From positions 62,001 through 126,000 of the forward strand of contig NZ_JAFCLP010000016.1 of NCBI RefSeq assembly GCF_018129405.1: a stretch of 64,000 bases of DNA, given 5' to 3'. Made by a program: the position numbers and the translations under genes. Below, piece by piece: positions 36,052-45,280 of the stretch. The notes under the pieces were generated by a model. It saw nothing but the letters and a program-made list of their open reading frames with translations, searched no databases and was not told where the DNA came from. How positions within the stretch are numbered: position 1 is the first letter of the stretch; every line of letters begins with the position of its first letter. This stretch comes from Bradyrhizobium iriomotense. Lineage in GTDB: Bacteria; Pseudomonadota; Alphaproteobacteria; Rhizobiales; Xanthobacteraceae.

Positions 36052-37068
36052 ATGCCGCGCATGACGATGATCGAGGCAATCCGCTCCGCGCTCGACGTCT
36101 CGATGGCTCGTAACGATGACGTCGTGGTCTATGGCGAGGACGTCGGCTTTTTCGGCGGCGTATTCCGCTGCACGCAGGGCCTGCAGCAGAAATACGGCGT
36201 CTCGCGCTGTTTCGACGCGCCGATCAGCGAATGCGGCATCGTCGGCACCGCGATCGGCATGGCCGCCTATGGCCTGCGCCCCTGCGTCGAGCTTCAGTTC
36301 GCCGACTACATGTATCCGGCTTACGACCAGATCGTCTCGGAGGCCGCTCGCCTGCGTTATCGTTCGGCCGGCGACTTCACCTGTCCCCTGGTCATCCGCA
36401 TGCCCACGGGCGGCGGTATCTTCGGTGGGCAAACCCACAGCCAGAGCCCCGAGGCGCTGTTCACACATGTCGCGGGGCTGAAGACCGTGGTGCCGTCAAA
36501 TCCCTATGACGCGAAAGGCCTCCTGATCGCGGCCATCGAGGATCCGGACCCCGTCATCTTTCTGGAGCCGAAACGGCTCTACAATGGCCCGTTCGACGGT
36601 CATCACGATCGCCCTGTCACCGCATGGGCCAAGCATGAGCTCTCCGAAGTGCCGGAAGGACATTACACCACGCCCCTCGGCAAGGCGGTGACGCGACGCG
36701 CCGGCGAGGCCGTCACCATCCTTGCCTACGGCACCATGGTTCACGTCGCTCTCGCCGCAGTCGAGGAGACGGGCGTCGATGCCGAGGTGATCGACCTGCG
36801 CACCCTGCTTCCGCTCGATCTCGAGACGATCGCGGCTTCCGTCGCCAAGACTGGCCGCTGCATCGTGCTGCACGAAGCAACCCTGACCTCCGGCTTCGGC
36901 GCGGAGCTCACGGCGCTGGTGCAGGAGCACTGTTTCTATCATCTCGAAGCGCCGGTGATGCGCGTCACCGGTTGGGACACGCCCTACCCGCACGCGCAGG
37001 AATGGGACTATTTCCCCGGCCCTAGCAGACTCGGGCAGGCGTTGCGCGACATCGTGGAGACACGCTGA
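36052..37068 (+). CDS. bkdA2: branched-chain 2-oxoacid dehydrogenase E1 beta subunit
   Basis: A 338-residue E1 beta (transketolase-like) subunit that completes the ThDP site with BkdA1. MTMIEAIRSALDVSM, VYGEDVGFFGGVFRCTQGLQ and the PISECGIVGTAIGMA segment are typical. The ATG at 36052 fits family length; the frame stays open to 35899 inside bkdA1, but those residues are not E1 beta-like. Its stop overlaps the bkdB start (TGATG at 37066-37070). Confidence 0.96.
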   Translation: MPRMTMIEAIRSALDVSMARNDDVVVYGEDVGFFGGVFRCTQGLQQKYGVSRCFDAPISECGIVGTAIGMAAYGLRPCVELQFADYMYPAYDQIVSEAARLRYRSAGDFTCPLVIRMPTGGGIFGGQTHSQSPEALFTHVAGLKTVVPSNPYDAKGLLIAAIEDPDPVIFLEPKRLYNGPFDGHHDRPVTAWAKHELSEVPEGHYTTPLGKAVTRRAGEAVTILAYGTMVHVALAAVEETGVDAEVIDLRTLLPLDLETIAASVAKTGRCIVLHEATLTSGFGAELTALVQEHCFYHLEAPVMRVTGWDTPYPHAQEWDYFPGPSRLGQALRDIVETR

Positions 37069-38351
37069 TGGGCGAGCGCAGCGTCAAGCTCCCGGATATC
37101 GGCGAAGGCATTGCCGAAGCCGAGCTGGTCGAATGGCACGTCAAGGTGGGCGATCTCGTTCGCGAGGACGATCTGCTTGCCACCGTGATGACCGACAAGG
37201 CCTCGGTCGAGATTCCCTCGCCGCTCGCGGGCGAGGTCAGCTGGATCGGCGCCCAGATCGGTGAAGCGGTGGCAATCGGCTCCACGCTCGTGAAGCTCAA
37301 GGTGGCCGGCGACGACGCCTCGGAGCCTGCAGACGAGGCGCCGACGCAAGACGTAGCAGTGCCATCGCCTGGGACGAAAGCCGAAACCCCGGACGCTCGG
37401 CCGGCGCCCCCTGCCCGCGTTCCCCCCGCGGCGACCGAGGCCCGGCCGGCGGCCACATCTGCGGTGCGCCGCGCGCCGGGCGAGAAGCCGCTGGCTTCGC
37501 CCGCCATACGCCTCAAGGCGCGCGAAGCCGGCATCGACCTGCGCCAGGTCCACGGCACGGGCCCCGCCGGACGCATCACCCACGAGGACATCGACGCCTT
37601 CCTGTCGCGTGGACCAGCGCCGGTCCACGGTCGCGGCATGACCCCAAAGACCGCCATCACCGACGTCAAGGTGGTGGGCTTGCGCCGCCGCATTGCCGAG
37701 AAGATGGCGCTGTCGAAGTCGCGCATCCCGCACATCACCATCATCGAGGAGGTCAACGTCTCGCCGCTGGAGGATTTTCGCGCGTCGCTGAACAAGAAGC
37801 CGGCGACGGAGCATCCCAAGCTGACGCTGCTGCCCTTCCTGATGCGCGCCATGGTCAAGGCGCTTGCCGAGCAGCCCGCGCTCAACGCGCTCTATGACGA
37901 CGAAGCCGGCATCGTGCATCAGCACGCCGGCATCCATATCGGCATCGCGACCCAGACCCCGTCGGGCCTCGTTGTCCCCGTGGTGAAGCACGCGGAGGCG
38001 CGCGACTTGAGGGACTGCAGCATCGAGCTGAACCGCCTCGCGCAGCGCGCCCGCGAGGGCACCGCGACACGCGAGGAGCTGACCGGATCGACGATCACCA
38101 TCACCTCGCTCGGCGCACTTGGCGGCCTTGCGACCACGCCCGTGATCAACCACCCCGAGGTCGCCATTGTCGGTGTCAACAAGATTGCAGTGCGTCCGGT
38201 CTGGGACGGCACGCAGTTCGTGCCCTGCAAGATGATGAACCTCTCCTCCAGCTTCGATCACCGCGTCATCGACGGCTGGGACGCCGCCGTCTTCGTGCAG
38301 AGGCTCAAGGAGCTGCTGGAGAACCCGGCGACGATCTTCGTCGACCCCTGA
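37068..38351 (+). CDS. bkdB: dihydrolipoamide acyltransferase E2 of the branched-chain complex
   Basis: A 427-residue E2 core enzyme. One lipoyl domain occupies residues 1-80 with the lipoylated Lys44 in MTDKASVEIP. A Pro/Ala-rich linker runs 84-138, and the E1/E3-binding domain spans 142-180 (LASPAIRLKAREAGIDL). The catalytic domain ends with FDHRVIDGWDAA, His398 and Asp402 being the HxxxDG active site. It transfers the branched acyl group to CoA. It is fourth of five coupled genes and starts inside the bkdA2 stop. Confidence 0.96.
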   Translation: MGERSVKLPDIGEGIAEAELVEWHVKVGDLVREDDLLATVMTDKASVEIPSPLAGEVSWIGAQIGEAVAIGSTLVKLKVAGDDASEPADEAPTQDVAVPSPGTKAETPDARPAPPARVPPAATEARPAATSAVRRAPGEKPLASPAIRLKAREAGIDLRQVHGTGPAGRITHEDIDAFLSRGPAPVHGRGMTPKTAITDVKVVGLRRRIAEKMALSKSRIPHITIIEEVNVSPLEDFRASLNKKPATEHPKLTLLPFLMRAMVKALAEQPALNALYDDEAGIVHQHAGIHIGIATQTPSGLVVPVVKHAEARDLRDCSIELNRLAQRAREGTATREELTGSTITITSLGALGGLATTPVINHPEVAIVGVNKIAVRPVWDGTQFVPCKMMNLSSSFDHRVIDGWDAAVFVQRLKELLENPATIFVDP

Positions 38352-38364
38352 GGCAGAAGAAGCA

Positions 38365-39762
38365 ATGACCGAGATCACCTGTCAGCTTGTCGTTATCGGT
38401 GGCGGCCCCGGCGGCTATGTGTGCGCAATCCGCGCCGGCCAGCTCGGCCTCGACACCGTCCTCGTCGAACGCGGCAAGCTGGGCGGAAGCTGCCTGAACG
38501 TCGGCTGCATTCCCTCGAAGGCGATGATTCACGTTGCCGAGGAATTCGAGAAGCTGACCGAGGCGGCGAAAGGCAAGACGCCGTTCGGCCTGACGGCGGC
38601 AGAGCCCGCGCTGGAATTCAAGCAGGCGATCGCCTGGAAGGACGGCATCGTCCAACGGCTGAACAACGGCGTCGCCGCGCTGCTGCGCAAGGCCAAGGTC
38701 AAGATCGTTCAGGGCCATGCACGCTTCCGCGACGGCAAGACGATCGTCGTCGAGACCGAGACCGGCCCGAAGACGATCAAGGCCGAAACGGTTGTGATCG
38801 CGACCGGCTCGGCGGCCGTCGAGCTGCCGTCGCTGCCGTTCGGCGGCAGGGTCATCTCCTCAACCGGCGCCCTCTCGCTCGCGGAAGTGCCGAAATCCCT
38901 TGTCGTCGTCGGCGGCGGCTATATCGGGCTCGAGCTTGGGACCGCCTTCGCCAAGCTGGGGAGCAAGGTGTCCGTAGTGGAGGCGCAGGACAACGTCCTG
39001 CCGCTCTACGATGCCGAACTGACGGCTCCGATCACGAGGCGCCTGAGCGCGCTTGGCGTCGAGGTGCTGACCGGCGCCCGGGCCCTTGGCCCGACCGCCC
39101 AGGGCGACGGACTGCGCATCGAGACGGCCGACGGCCGCGAGCGGAGCCTCTCGGCTGACAAGATTCTCGTCACGGTCGGGCGCGCACCGGTCACCGCCGC
39201 ATTGGGGCTGGAGCAGCTCGTCCTCGACATGGACGGCCGCTTCATCCGGATCGGCCAGCATTGCGAGACCTCGATGCGCGGCATCTATGCGATCGGCGAT
39301 GTCACGGGAGAGCCGATGCTGGCCCATCGCGCCATGACGCAGGGCGAGATGGTGGCGGAAATCGCCGCCGGCCTGCCGCGCGCGTGGGACAAGCAGTGCA
39401 TCCCGGCGATCTGCTTCACCGACCCCGAGATCGTCTCCGCCGGCTTGTCGCCGGAAGAGGCTCGCCAGGCCGGCATCAACACCAAGGTTGGGCAGTTTCC
39501 CTTTGCAGCCAATGGCCGCGCGATGACGCGCCATGGCGAACCCGGCCTTGTGCGCGTCGTCGCCAGGGCCGACAATCAACGCGTCCTCGGTATCCAGGCC
39601 GTTGGACAGGGCGTCTCGGAGCTTTCTGCCGCGTTTGGCCTGGCGATCGAGATGGGCGCGGTCTTGCAGGACATCGCCGGCACGATCCACGCGCATCCCA
39701 CGCTGGGCGAAGCAATCCAGGAAGCGGCCTTTAGGGCACTCGGCCACGCGATCCACGTCTAG
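38365..39762 (+). CDS. lpdV: dihydrolipoyl dehydrogenase E3
   Basis: A 465-residue FAD/NAD disulfide oxidoreductase that reoxidises the lipoyl group of BkdB. The FAD-binding GGGPGGY is near residue 12, the redox pair Cys43/Cys48 is in GGSCLNVGCIPS, the NAD-binding VVVGGGYIGLELG is near 180, and the His444/Glu449 pair is in HAHPTLGEAI. As the last gene of the bkd operon it probably serves this complex specifically, as LpdV does in Pseudomonas; the symbol rests on that position. Confidence 0.95.
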   Translation: MTEITCQLVVIGGGPGGYVCAIRAGQLGLDTVLVERGKLGGSCLNVGCIPSKAMIHVAEEFEKLTEAAKGKTPFGLTAAEPALEFKQAIAWKDGIVQRLNNGVAALLRKAKVKIVQGHARFRDGKTIVVETETGPKTIKAETVVIATGSAAVELPSLPFGGRVISSTGALSLAEVPKSLVVVGGGYIGLELGTAFAKLGSKVSVVEAQDNVLPLYDAELTAPITRRLSALGVEVLTGARALGPTAQGDGLRIETADGRERSLSADKILVTVGRAPVTAALGLEQLVLDMDGRFIRIGQHCETSMRGIYAIGDVTGEPMLAHRAMTQGEMVAEIAAGLPRAWDKQCIPAICFTDPEIVSAGLSPEEARQAGINTKVGQFPFAANGRAMTRHGEPGLVRVVARADNQRVLGIQAVGQGVSELSAAFGLAIEMGAVLQDIAGTIHAHPTLGEAIQEAAFRALGHAIHV

Positions 39763-39795
39763 GCCCCCCGAGGCGGAGGCCAGACGAAGGGCGGC

Positions 39796-40572
39796 TCAGG
39801 CGCCGATGACCTTGGCCATTGGCGCCAGCGTGACGCCTGCTGCGGCAAGGCGCGCCTTCAGGCGCTGCGCCATCGCGACTGCGCCAGGCGTATCACCGTG
39901 GACACAGACGCTGTCGATGCGGGTCGGTAATTGCGCTCCCGACAGGCACGTGATCGCGCGGTCCTCGATCATGCGAATGACCCGTTCGGACGCGACCTCC
40001 GCATCGTGAATGACAGCCCCGGCGAGGCGGCGCGACACCAGATTGCCATTGTCGGCATAGGCGCGATCGGCATAGATCTCGCGCACCAGCGGCAGGCCGA
40101 ATTTCTCCCCGGCCCGCTCCGTCTCCTGGCCGGGCATCACCACGAAGATCAGGTTGCGGTCGATGGTGCGGATCGCACGCGCCACGGCTTCGGCGAGGTC
40201 GCGATCCTCCGCGGCGATGTTACCGAGCGCGCCGTGGGTCTTGACGTGGCGGACGGGGTGACCGGCGTCGGACGCCAGCGCCATCAGCGCGCCCACCTGG
40301 TAGAGCACGATCTTCTCGATGTCGGCGGGGCGCTCGCCCTGGATCGGCCTGCGGCCAAAACCCCAGAGATCGAGAAAGCCGGGATGCGCACCGGCCTGCA
40401 CACCATTGGCCTTCGCCTCGCTCAGGGTGCGATGCATGACGAGCGGATCGCCGGCATGAAAGCCGCAGGCGATGTTGGCGGAGGTGACGGTCCGCAGCAT
40501 CTCTGCATCATCGCCGAGGCTATAGACGCCGAAACCTTCACCCATGTCGCAGTTCATATCGATCAGAGTCAT
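39796..40572 (-). CDS. pxpA: 5-oxoprolinase subunit A (LamB/YcsF family)
   Basis: A 258-residue LamB/YcsF protein. With PxpB and PxpC it cleaves 5-oxoproline (pyroglutamate) to glutamate with ATP. MTLIDMNCDMGEGFG at the start, TSANIACGFHAGDP and HPGFLDLWGFGRR are signatures. The start at 40572 has GAGGA a few bases upstream; the longer frame to 40719 runs into the divergent gene's leader. It is divergent from pxpBC across 133 bases, so a shared control region is likely. Confidence 0.93.
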   Translation of the reverse strand: MTLIDMNCDMGEGFGVYSLGDDAEMLRTVTSANIACGFHAGDPLVMHRTLSEAKANGVQAGAHPGFLDLWGFGRRPIQGERPADIEKIVLYQVGALMALASDAGHPVRHVKTHGALGNIAAEDRDLAEAVARAIRTIDRNLIFVVMPGQETERAGEKFGLPLVREIYADRAYADNGNLVSRRLAGAVIHDAEVASERVIRMIEDRAITCLSGAQLPTRIDSVCVHGDTPGAVAMAQRLKARLAAAGVTLAPMAKVIGA

Positions 40573-40705
40573 CGTCGTCCTCATTTGGCGTGCAGGTTCG
40601 ATATACCCATGATACGCGGTGTGCGTCACGAAAAATTCGGCGCGCCGCTTGCATGGGGCGTTGTCGCAGAGCATGGCTACGTCCAACGATCTCACCAGGG
40701 CCTCA

Positions 40706-41461
40706 ATGAGCATGGCCAATGATGCACTCTACGCGGTGCCGCGATTCCGCCGATCCGGCGACGCTGCGCTGACGGTCGAAGTCGGCGACGGCATCGACGC
40801 CGATGTCAACGCGCGCGTCGTCGATCTCGACCGTGCGCTGGCCGAGCGTGCGCTGCCTGGCATCGTCGAGATCGTGCCGACCTACCGCACGCTGCTGGTT
40901 TGCTTCGATCCGGTCATGCTGTCACGGCGCGACATCGAGGCAGAGATCATGGCGCTGTGGCCGCCGGTCGCCCCGATAGGACAGGTCCGCCGCCGCTGGA
41001 CCGTTCCCGTCGCCTATGGCGGCGACAACGGGATGGACCTCGACTGGCTCGCACGGCGACTCGACACGACCACGGACGAGATCGTAGCGCGGCACAGCGC
41101 AGCCGAATACCGTGTCTACATGATCGGCTTCATGCCGGGATTTGCCTATCTCGGCGGGCTCGATCCCGCGCTTCATGTCGACCGGCGCCCGGAGCCGAGG
41201 CTCGTGACGCCCCCGTGCAGCGTCTCCGTCGGAGGGCAGCAGGCCGCGGTCGCGCCGCCGCTCGCCTCGCCCAGCGGCTGGCACATGCTTGGGCGCACGC
41301 CGGTACGCTCCTATGACCCGCGACGCACACACGAGCCCTTCCTGTTTCGCGCCGGCGATCTGCTGCGGTTTCATCCCATCGCTGCTGCCGAATTTGCCGC
41401 GCTGGAGCGCGCGGCCGAAACAGGTGCGATCATCGCCGAGAGAGAAGAGTTGACGGTCTGA
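40706..41461 (+). CDS. pxpB: 5-oxoprolinase subunit B (KipI-like)
   Basis: A 251-residue PxpB/KipI-family protein. GDAALTVEVGD near the start, YMIGFMPGFAYLGGLDPALH, the RLVTPPCSVSVGGQQAAV block and PSGWHMLGRTPVRSYDP are diagnostic. It acts with PxpC as the carboxylase-like part of 5-oxoprolinase. The start is uncertain among ATGs at 40673, 40706 and 40712; 40706 fits family length. pxpC follows after 8 bases. Confidence 0.92.
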   Translation: MSMANDALYAVPRFRRSGDAALTVEVGDGIDADVNARVVDLDRALAERALPGIVEIVPTYRTLLVCFDPVMLSRRDIEAEIMALWPPVAPIGQVRRRWTVPVAYGGDNGMDLDWLARRLDTTTDEIVARHSAAEYRVYMIGFMPGFAYLGGLDPALHVDRRPEPRLVTPPCSVSVGGQQAAVAPPLASPSGWHMLGRTPVRSYDPRRTHEPFLFRAGDLLRFHPIAAAEFAALERAAETGAIIAEREELTV

Positions 41462-41469
41462 GCTGCGCA

Positions 41470-42495
41470 ATGTCTGTTGATCTCGAAATCATCGAGCCCG
41501 GTCTTTCAACGACGCTCCAGGATCTTGGCCGCCGCGGCTTCCAGCGCTTTGGCATCTCGGCGTCGGGCGTGATGGATCCGATTGCGCTCGCAACCGCCAA
41601 CGCCTTGGTTGGCAACAAGCTCGAGACGGCTGCCCTCGAAATCACCCTCGCAGGACCCACGCTCACCTGCACCAGTGCCGAGATCCGTTTCGCGCTTGCA
41701 GGCGCAGACTTCGCTGTCGCCATCGACGGCCGGCCGGTTTCGTCGCACGAAACGCACGATCTGAAGGCAGGCCAGCGCCTCTCGATCGGAACCGCGCGGG
41801 ATGGCACACGCGCCGTCCTCGCCGTCTCCGGCGGTTTTCAGAGCGCACCGATTCTCGGCAGCGTCTCCACGCATTCGCGCAGCCAGCTCGGCGGGCTCGA
41901 CGGTGGCCCCTTGCGTGCCGGCGATCGATTGCCGCTGGCAGCTCCTGGACTGCCCGCGCGGCCACATCTGATGGTATCCCCGGCGCACCGCCGCCGCGCG
42001 CAGGGCGCGGTTCGCGTCCTCCTCGGCCCGCAGGACGATGCCTTCAGCGCCGAGGGGATCGCGACTTTCTTCGCCTCCGACTACACCGTCACGGCCCTGT
42101 CCGATCGCATGGGATGCCGGCTCGAAGGGCCGCGCGTCCAGCATGCGGGCGCGGTGGGCATCGTCTCAGACGGCACGGTGTTCGGCAGCATCCAGATTCC
42201 GGGAAATGGTCAGCCGATCATCCTGCTCGCCGATCGCCAGACCACCGGAGGATATCCAAAGATCGCAACCGTGATCTCGGCGGACCTGCCGCGGCTTGCT
42301 CAGCTCCGCCCCGGCGAACGTGTCCGCTTTCAGGCGGTCGAGGAAGACGTCGCCGTGCAGCTCGCCCGCGACATGCGCGAGCGGATCAGGCGCATCGACG
42401 CATCCCTGGTCGAGATCCAGCGCACCGCCGCGCCCACGAGCGATCATTTGCTGGCGTGCAATCTCATCGGCGGCGTGATTTCCGCGTTTGACTGA
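41470..42495 (+). CDS. pxpC: 5-oxoprolinase subunit C (biotin-dependent carboxyltransferase-like)
   Basis: A 341-residue PxpC-family protein (allophanate hydrolase subunit 2-like). LEIIEPGLSTTLQDLGRRGF and QRFGISASGVMDPIALATAN open the protein, and GNGQPIILLADRQTTGGYPK is the conserved central block. With PxpA and PxpB it forms the prokaryotic 5-oxoprolinase. It lies immediately downstream of pxpB and ends 29 bases from the convergent flavodoxin-fold gene. Confidence 0.92.
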   Translation: MSVDLEIIEPGLSTTLQDLGRRGFQRFGISASGVMDPIALATANALVGNKLETAALEITLAGPTLTCTSAEIRFALAGADFAVAIDGRPVSSHETHDLKAGQRLSIGTARDGTRAVLAVSGGFQSAPILGSVSTHSRSQLGGLDGGPLRAGDRLPLAAPGLPARPHLMVSPAHRRRAQGAVRVLLGPQDDAFSAEGIATFFASDYTVTALSDRMGCRLEGPRVQHAGAVGIVSDGTVFGSIQIPGNGQPIILLADRQTTGGYPKIATVISADLPRLAQLRPGERVRFQAVEEDVAVQLARDMRERIRRIDASLVEIQRTAAPTSDHLLACNLIGGVISAFD

Positions 42496-42523
42496 ACAGA
42501 GGTCGGCGCCGAGCGCCTTCGCG

Positions 42524-43600
42524 TCACTTCGGGTTTGGTTCCGCCAGGCCTGCGCCCGGCTCGTCCAGCCGCCCCTCCCTTGCCAGCCGGACCGCATTTC
42601 CCAGCGCGCGGGCCGTATTCAGTACCTCTTGCTGAAATTCGCGGTCTTCGTCCAGCTCCTGATGTGACGTGGCATATGTCTCCATATAGCCGACGTAGCC
42701 GTCGAGTTCGCCGAAGCGACCCGCCGAGATCAGGTGCATGTCCGTCAGCCAGTCAGACAGGGTTCGGCGCACCCCCTCGGCGCCGACGCTGTCGCCATGA
42801 ACCACGAGGCCAAAATGGCGGCCGGCGAGATGACGCGGATAGGGCCAGCCTTTCAGCTCGATCGCCTTGGCCTCATCCGCCTTCTTGCCATGCGTCGACG
42901 TCGGATCGGGATTTCCCCCATCGGCGCACACGAGCCGGTCCATCATCGCCTTGAGCCCGGCCGGGACATGGTACCAGTTCACGGGCGTCACGATGAGAAC
43001 GCCGTGGGCGGCGACCCAGAGCGGATAGATCTCGTTCATCCAGTCGCTGGCCTGGCCCAGCGCGTAGTTCGGATAGCAGCTGCACGGCCAGTGGCAGAGC
43101 GGCATGGCGGTGGACACGCAGGCTTTGCAGGGATGGATGTTCTTGCCGAACTCAGAGGTCAGGCGGGAGAGATCAAGGATATCTACCGCAAAGCCCATCT
43201 CGATGAAGACCGGCTCGGCCATCTTGACCATGCGCCAGGTCTTGGACATCTCGCCAGGACAGGTGTGCTCGCTGCGCGCCGACCCGTTGATGATGAGGAC
43301 GCGGGGAGGCGCACTGGCATCATCATGCCACCGTTGCGCCTCGAGGACCGCAGACCGGGCATTCAGCCAGTCAACCGCGAGATCGTAATCCGGATCGGAA
43401 AAGCCCGCCCCTGCCTTTCGGGTCACCGGCGCCTTGCGCGAATGACTGTAGGCATCCCAGGCCGCTCCGATCACAGCATCCAGCTCATGCTGCAGGGGCG
43501 CAAACGAGGGATCGACAAACTGGTCCCTGTAGCAGCGCTCAAACGCCTCGCGCGACAGCTTGACGGGCGGCATTCCCTTGCGAATGTCCGGTTGGGTCAT
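42524..43600 (-). CDS. flavodoxin-fold NAD(P)H-dependent oxidoreductase with a Cys-rich segment
   Basis: A 358-residue protein. Residues ~98-300 are a flavodoxin-like FMN reductase domain with the phosphate loop INGSARSEHT (104-113) and TPVNWYHVPAGLKAMMDRL. An N-terminal ~95-residue helical extension is unusual for simple FMN reductases. Cys158, 161, 169, 173 and 175 cluster in HPCKACVSTAMPLCHWPCSC, which could bind an Fe-S cluster or metal. GGAGGAG precedes the ATG. It is probably a soluble electron-transfer or quinone/iron reductase. No redox partner is next to it; the next gene upstream (43686-44294, same strand) is a cysteine hydrolase. Confidence 0.84.
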   Translation of the reverse strand: MTQPDIRKGMPPVKLSREAFERCYRDQFVDPSFAPLQHELDAVIGAAWDAYSHSRKAPVTRKAGAGFSDPDYDLAVDWLNARSAVLEAQRWHDDASAPPRVLIINGSARSEHTCPGEMSKTWRMVKMAEPVFIEMGFAVDILDLSRLTSEFGKNIHPCKACVSTAMPLCHWPCSCYPNYALGQASDWMNEIYPLWVAAHGVLIVTPVNWYHVPAGLKAMMDRLVCADGGNPDPTSTHGKKADEAKAIELKGWPYPRHLAGRHFGLVVHGDSVGAEGVRRTLSDWLTDMHLISAGRFGELDGYVGYMETYATSHQELDEDREFQQEVLNTARALGNAVRLAREGRLDEPGAGLAEPNPK

Positions 43601-43685
43601 GCCGTCTCCTCCGGGTATCGGTGCGATCCGATCAACCGGAGAATGCTGCGTGCGGTTCCTAAGGCAGGTGGCCGAAGCTGCATTG

Positions 43686-44294
43686 CTATTCGCGCCAGAA
43701 TTCCGCGAGCTCCTCGGCGGTCACCAGATCGACCTGACCATGGAAGCGCGTGCGATACATCGTCATGAGCGCGTCATGGCCGACGTCGGATGAGCTGCAC
43801 AGAGCGTCCTCCACGATCACCACCCTGAAGCCGAGATCGACCGCGCTCAAGACCGTCGACAGGACGCAAACGTCGGTTTCGGCGCCTGTGATGACCACCG
43901 TCCCGACTCCTTTTTCGATCAACGAGGTCGCCAGCGCCGGATTGCTGAACGCCGAATAGGCCGGCTTGTCGATGACACGAGCCGGCGGAACGTGACGCGC
44001 CAAGGCCGGTACCAAGTCCAGCGCTGATGCTGAAAGATGGTTGCGCGTAGCCTGCTCCCAACGCCGGAAATAGCTGCGCCATTGCCCGGGACGGTCCTCG
44101 GGGTGTTGCGGCGTGATGAAGCGCGAAAACACGGTTCGAGCCTCAAAGCGCGATACGATCGTGACGATCGTTGGCAGGACTCGCTCCATCCACGGAGTCT
44201 CCCAGAGACCACCGGGAGCAAAGATGTTCTGCATGTCGATGCAGAGATGAACGGCGTCGCGAATCTCCGCGACCTCCGACTTGCTATCCCTCAT
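43686..44294 (-). CDS. isochorismatase-family cysteine hydrolase
   Basis: A 202-residue isochorismatase-like hydrolase. The catalytic triad is readable: Asp20 in LCIDMQN, Lys110 in VIDKPAYSAF and Cys143 in GAETDVCVLST. Members hydrolyse amides such as nicotinamide, ureidoacrylate or N-carbamoyl compounds, as well as isochorismate. The substrate here is unknown. The start codon lacks a good ribosome site, but no better one lies downstream. It may share a transcript with the flavodoxin-fold gene 85 bases on. Confidence 0.9.
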   Translation of the reverse strand: MRDSKSEVAEIRDAVHLCIDMQNIFAPGGLWETPWMERVLPTIVTIVSRFEARTVFSRFITPQHPEDRPGQWRSYFRRWEQATRNHLSASALDLVPALARHVPPARVIDKPAYSAFSNPALATSLIEKGVGTVVITGAETDVCVLSTVLSAVDLGFRVVIVEDALCSSSDVGHDALMTMYRTRFHGQVDLVTAEELAEFWRE

Positions 44295-44608
44295 TATCTG
44301 TCACCGTCCGCCTGCATGACCCGTACGCACGAGCCCGGCCGATCCGCTTGCAGCGCCCACGCCAGACGCGCGATGCGGCGTCGCGGACTAATGTCCGGCC
44401 ACTGCAGGCCCCTGCCCAAGAAACCTGAAACAAGAATGCTGGTTCCAAGACGTTCGGAACCTTGCGCCTCGTCAAATCCACATAGAGCGAAAGCCCATGA
44501 ATGGCTCTCGATCCGGCATCGGCGACCGCGCGTCCATGCCCGCTCCGCCCGCGAGGAACAAGCAGGAGCCGGACTTCTTAACCGAACAGAACGACGTCGG
44601 AGGTCAGC
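44295..44608. other. 314-base divergent intergenic region
   Basis: The region between the leftward cysteine hydrolase and the rightward cupin gene presumably holds both promoters. A short inverted repeat GGTTCC/GGAACC lies at 44441-44461 with a 9-base loop. It is too short to call. I see no further supported gene. Confidence 0.4.
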
Positions 44609-44944
44609 ATGGGCGACACCACGATCAAGAAAGTTTCGGCTAGCCACTCCCCAGTCGGGGAGATGGGACAAACGTACCTCGTGTCCGGAAAGCACGTTTC
44701 AATGCGCTTGTGGCAGAACGAGGCGCCGCAACAGGGCGCCACGACGCAGCGAGAGTACGAGACCGTTGGCTATGTCATTGCGGGGCAAGCCGAGCTCACG
44801 CTTGAAGGGCAAACTATCAATCTGAAGTCCGGCGATTCCTGGCTTGTTCCAGCGCAGGCAAAGCACGCCTACCGGATTCAGAAGACCTTTACCGCGATCG
44901 AGGCGACAGCACCGCCGGCGCAGGTGCACGGGCGCGACGATTGA
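44609..44944 (+). CDS. small cupin-domain protein
   Basis: A 111-residue single-domain cupin. The two cupin motifs are recognisable (YETVGYVIAGQAELTLEG and LKSGDSWLVPAQAKHAYRI), but motif 1 lacks the HxH metal ligands, so it may not bind metal in the usual way. Start supported by GGAGG 6 bases before the ATG. Small cupins often sense or isomerise small metabolites; no specific role can be assigned. Confidence 0.86.
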   Translation: MGDTTIKKVSASHSPVGEMGQTYLVSGKHVSMRLWQNEAPQQGATTQREYETVGYVIAGQAELTLEGQTINLKSGDSWLVPAQAKHAYRIQKTFTAIEATAPPAQVHGRDD

Positions 44945-45171
44945 ACGGCGGCGCCGAGCGGCGCGAAGATGAACCGGCAAAGTGTCATTGCGTGACGCTC
45001 CTCGCGCCAATCGTATGGCCTTGGATATAGCCGGCAGTGTCGCCTCCTCTCCTGAAAGGTACGTAACGCTGACCGCCCCATGAAACGACTGTATCCGCCA
45101 CGAGGGATGACGTCGTGTGGACGGCCTTCCTGGATTACCCACCGGCCTGATTAGGAACCCCCGCGACGACA

Positions 45172-45198
45172 CCGAATTGGTACCGCACAATTCGGAGG
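45172..45198 (+). promoter_or_regulatory. hairpin overlapping the ribosome site of the 24-residue membrane peptide
   Basis: CCGAATTG (45172-45179) and CAATTCGG (45188-45195) form a perfect 8-bp stem with an 8-base loop. The right arm covers the first two bases of the GGAGG site (45194-45198) for the small gene at 45206. Folding in the mRNA could limit ribosome access. This is a structural inference only. Confidence 0.45.
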
Positions 45199-45205
45199 AT
45201 TTCGC

Positions 45206-45280
45206 ATGGATGGGATCATTTATCTCGTTGGGTTGATCGTAATCATCATGTTCATCCTGTCTCTGTTCGGCTTGCGGTGA
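45206..45280 (+). CDS. 24-residue single-pass membrane peptide
   Basis: A very short gene encoding MDGIIYLVGLIVIIMFILSL plus FGLR: one hydrophobic helix with a positive C-terminal residue, so probably an inner-membrane peptide with the N terminus outside or embedded. GGAGG lies 7 bases before the ATG. The TGA overlaps the GTG of the next membrane-protein gene (GTGA at 45277-45280), suggesting coupled translation and a possible partnership. I recall similar short peptides annotated in Bradyrhizobium, but no function is known to me. Confidence 0.7.
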   Translation: MDGIIYLVGLIVIIMFILSLFGLR

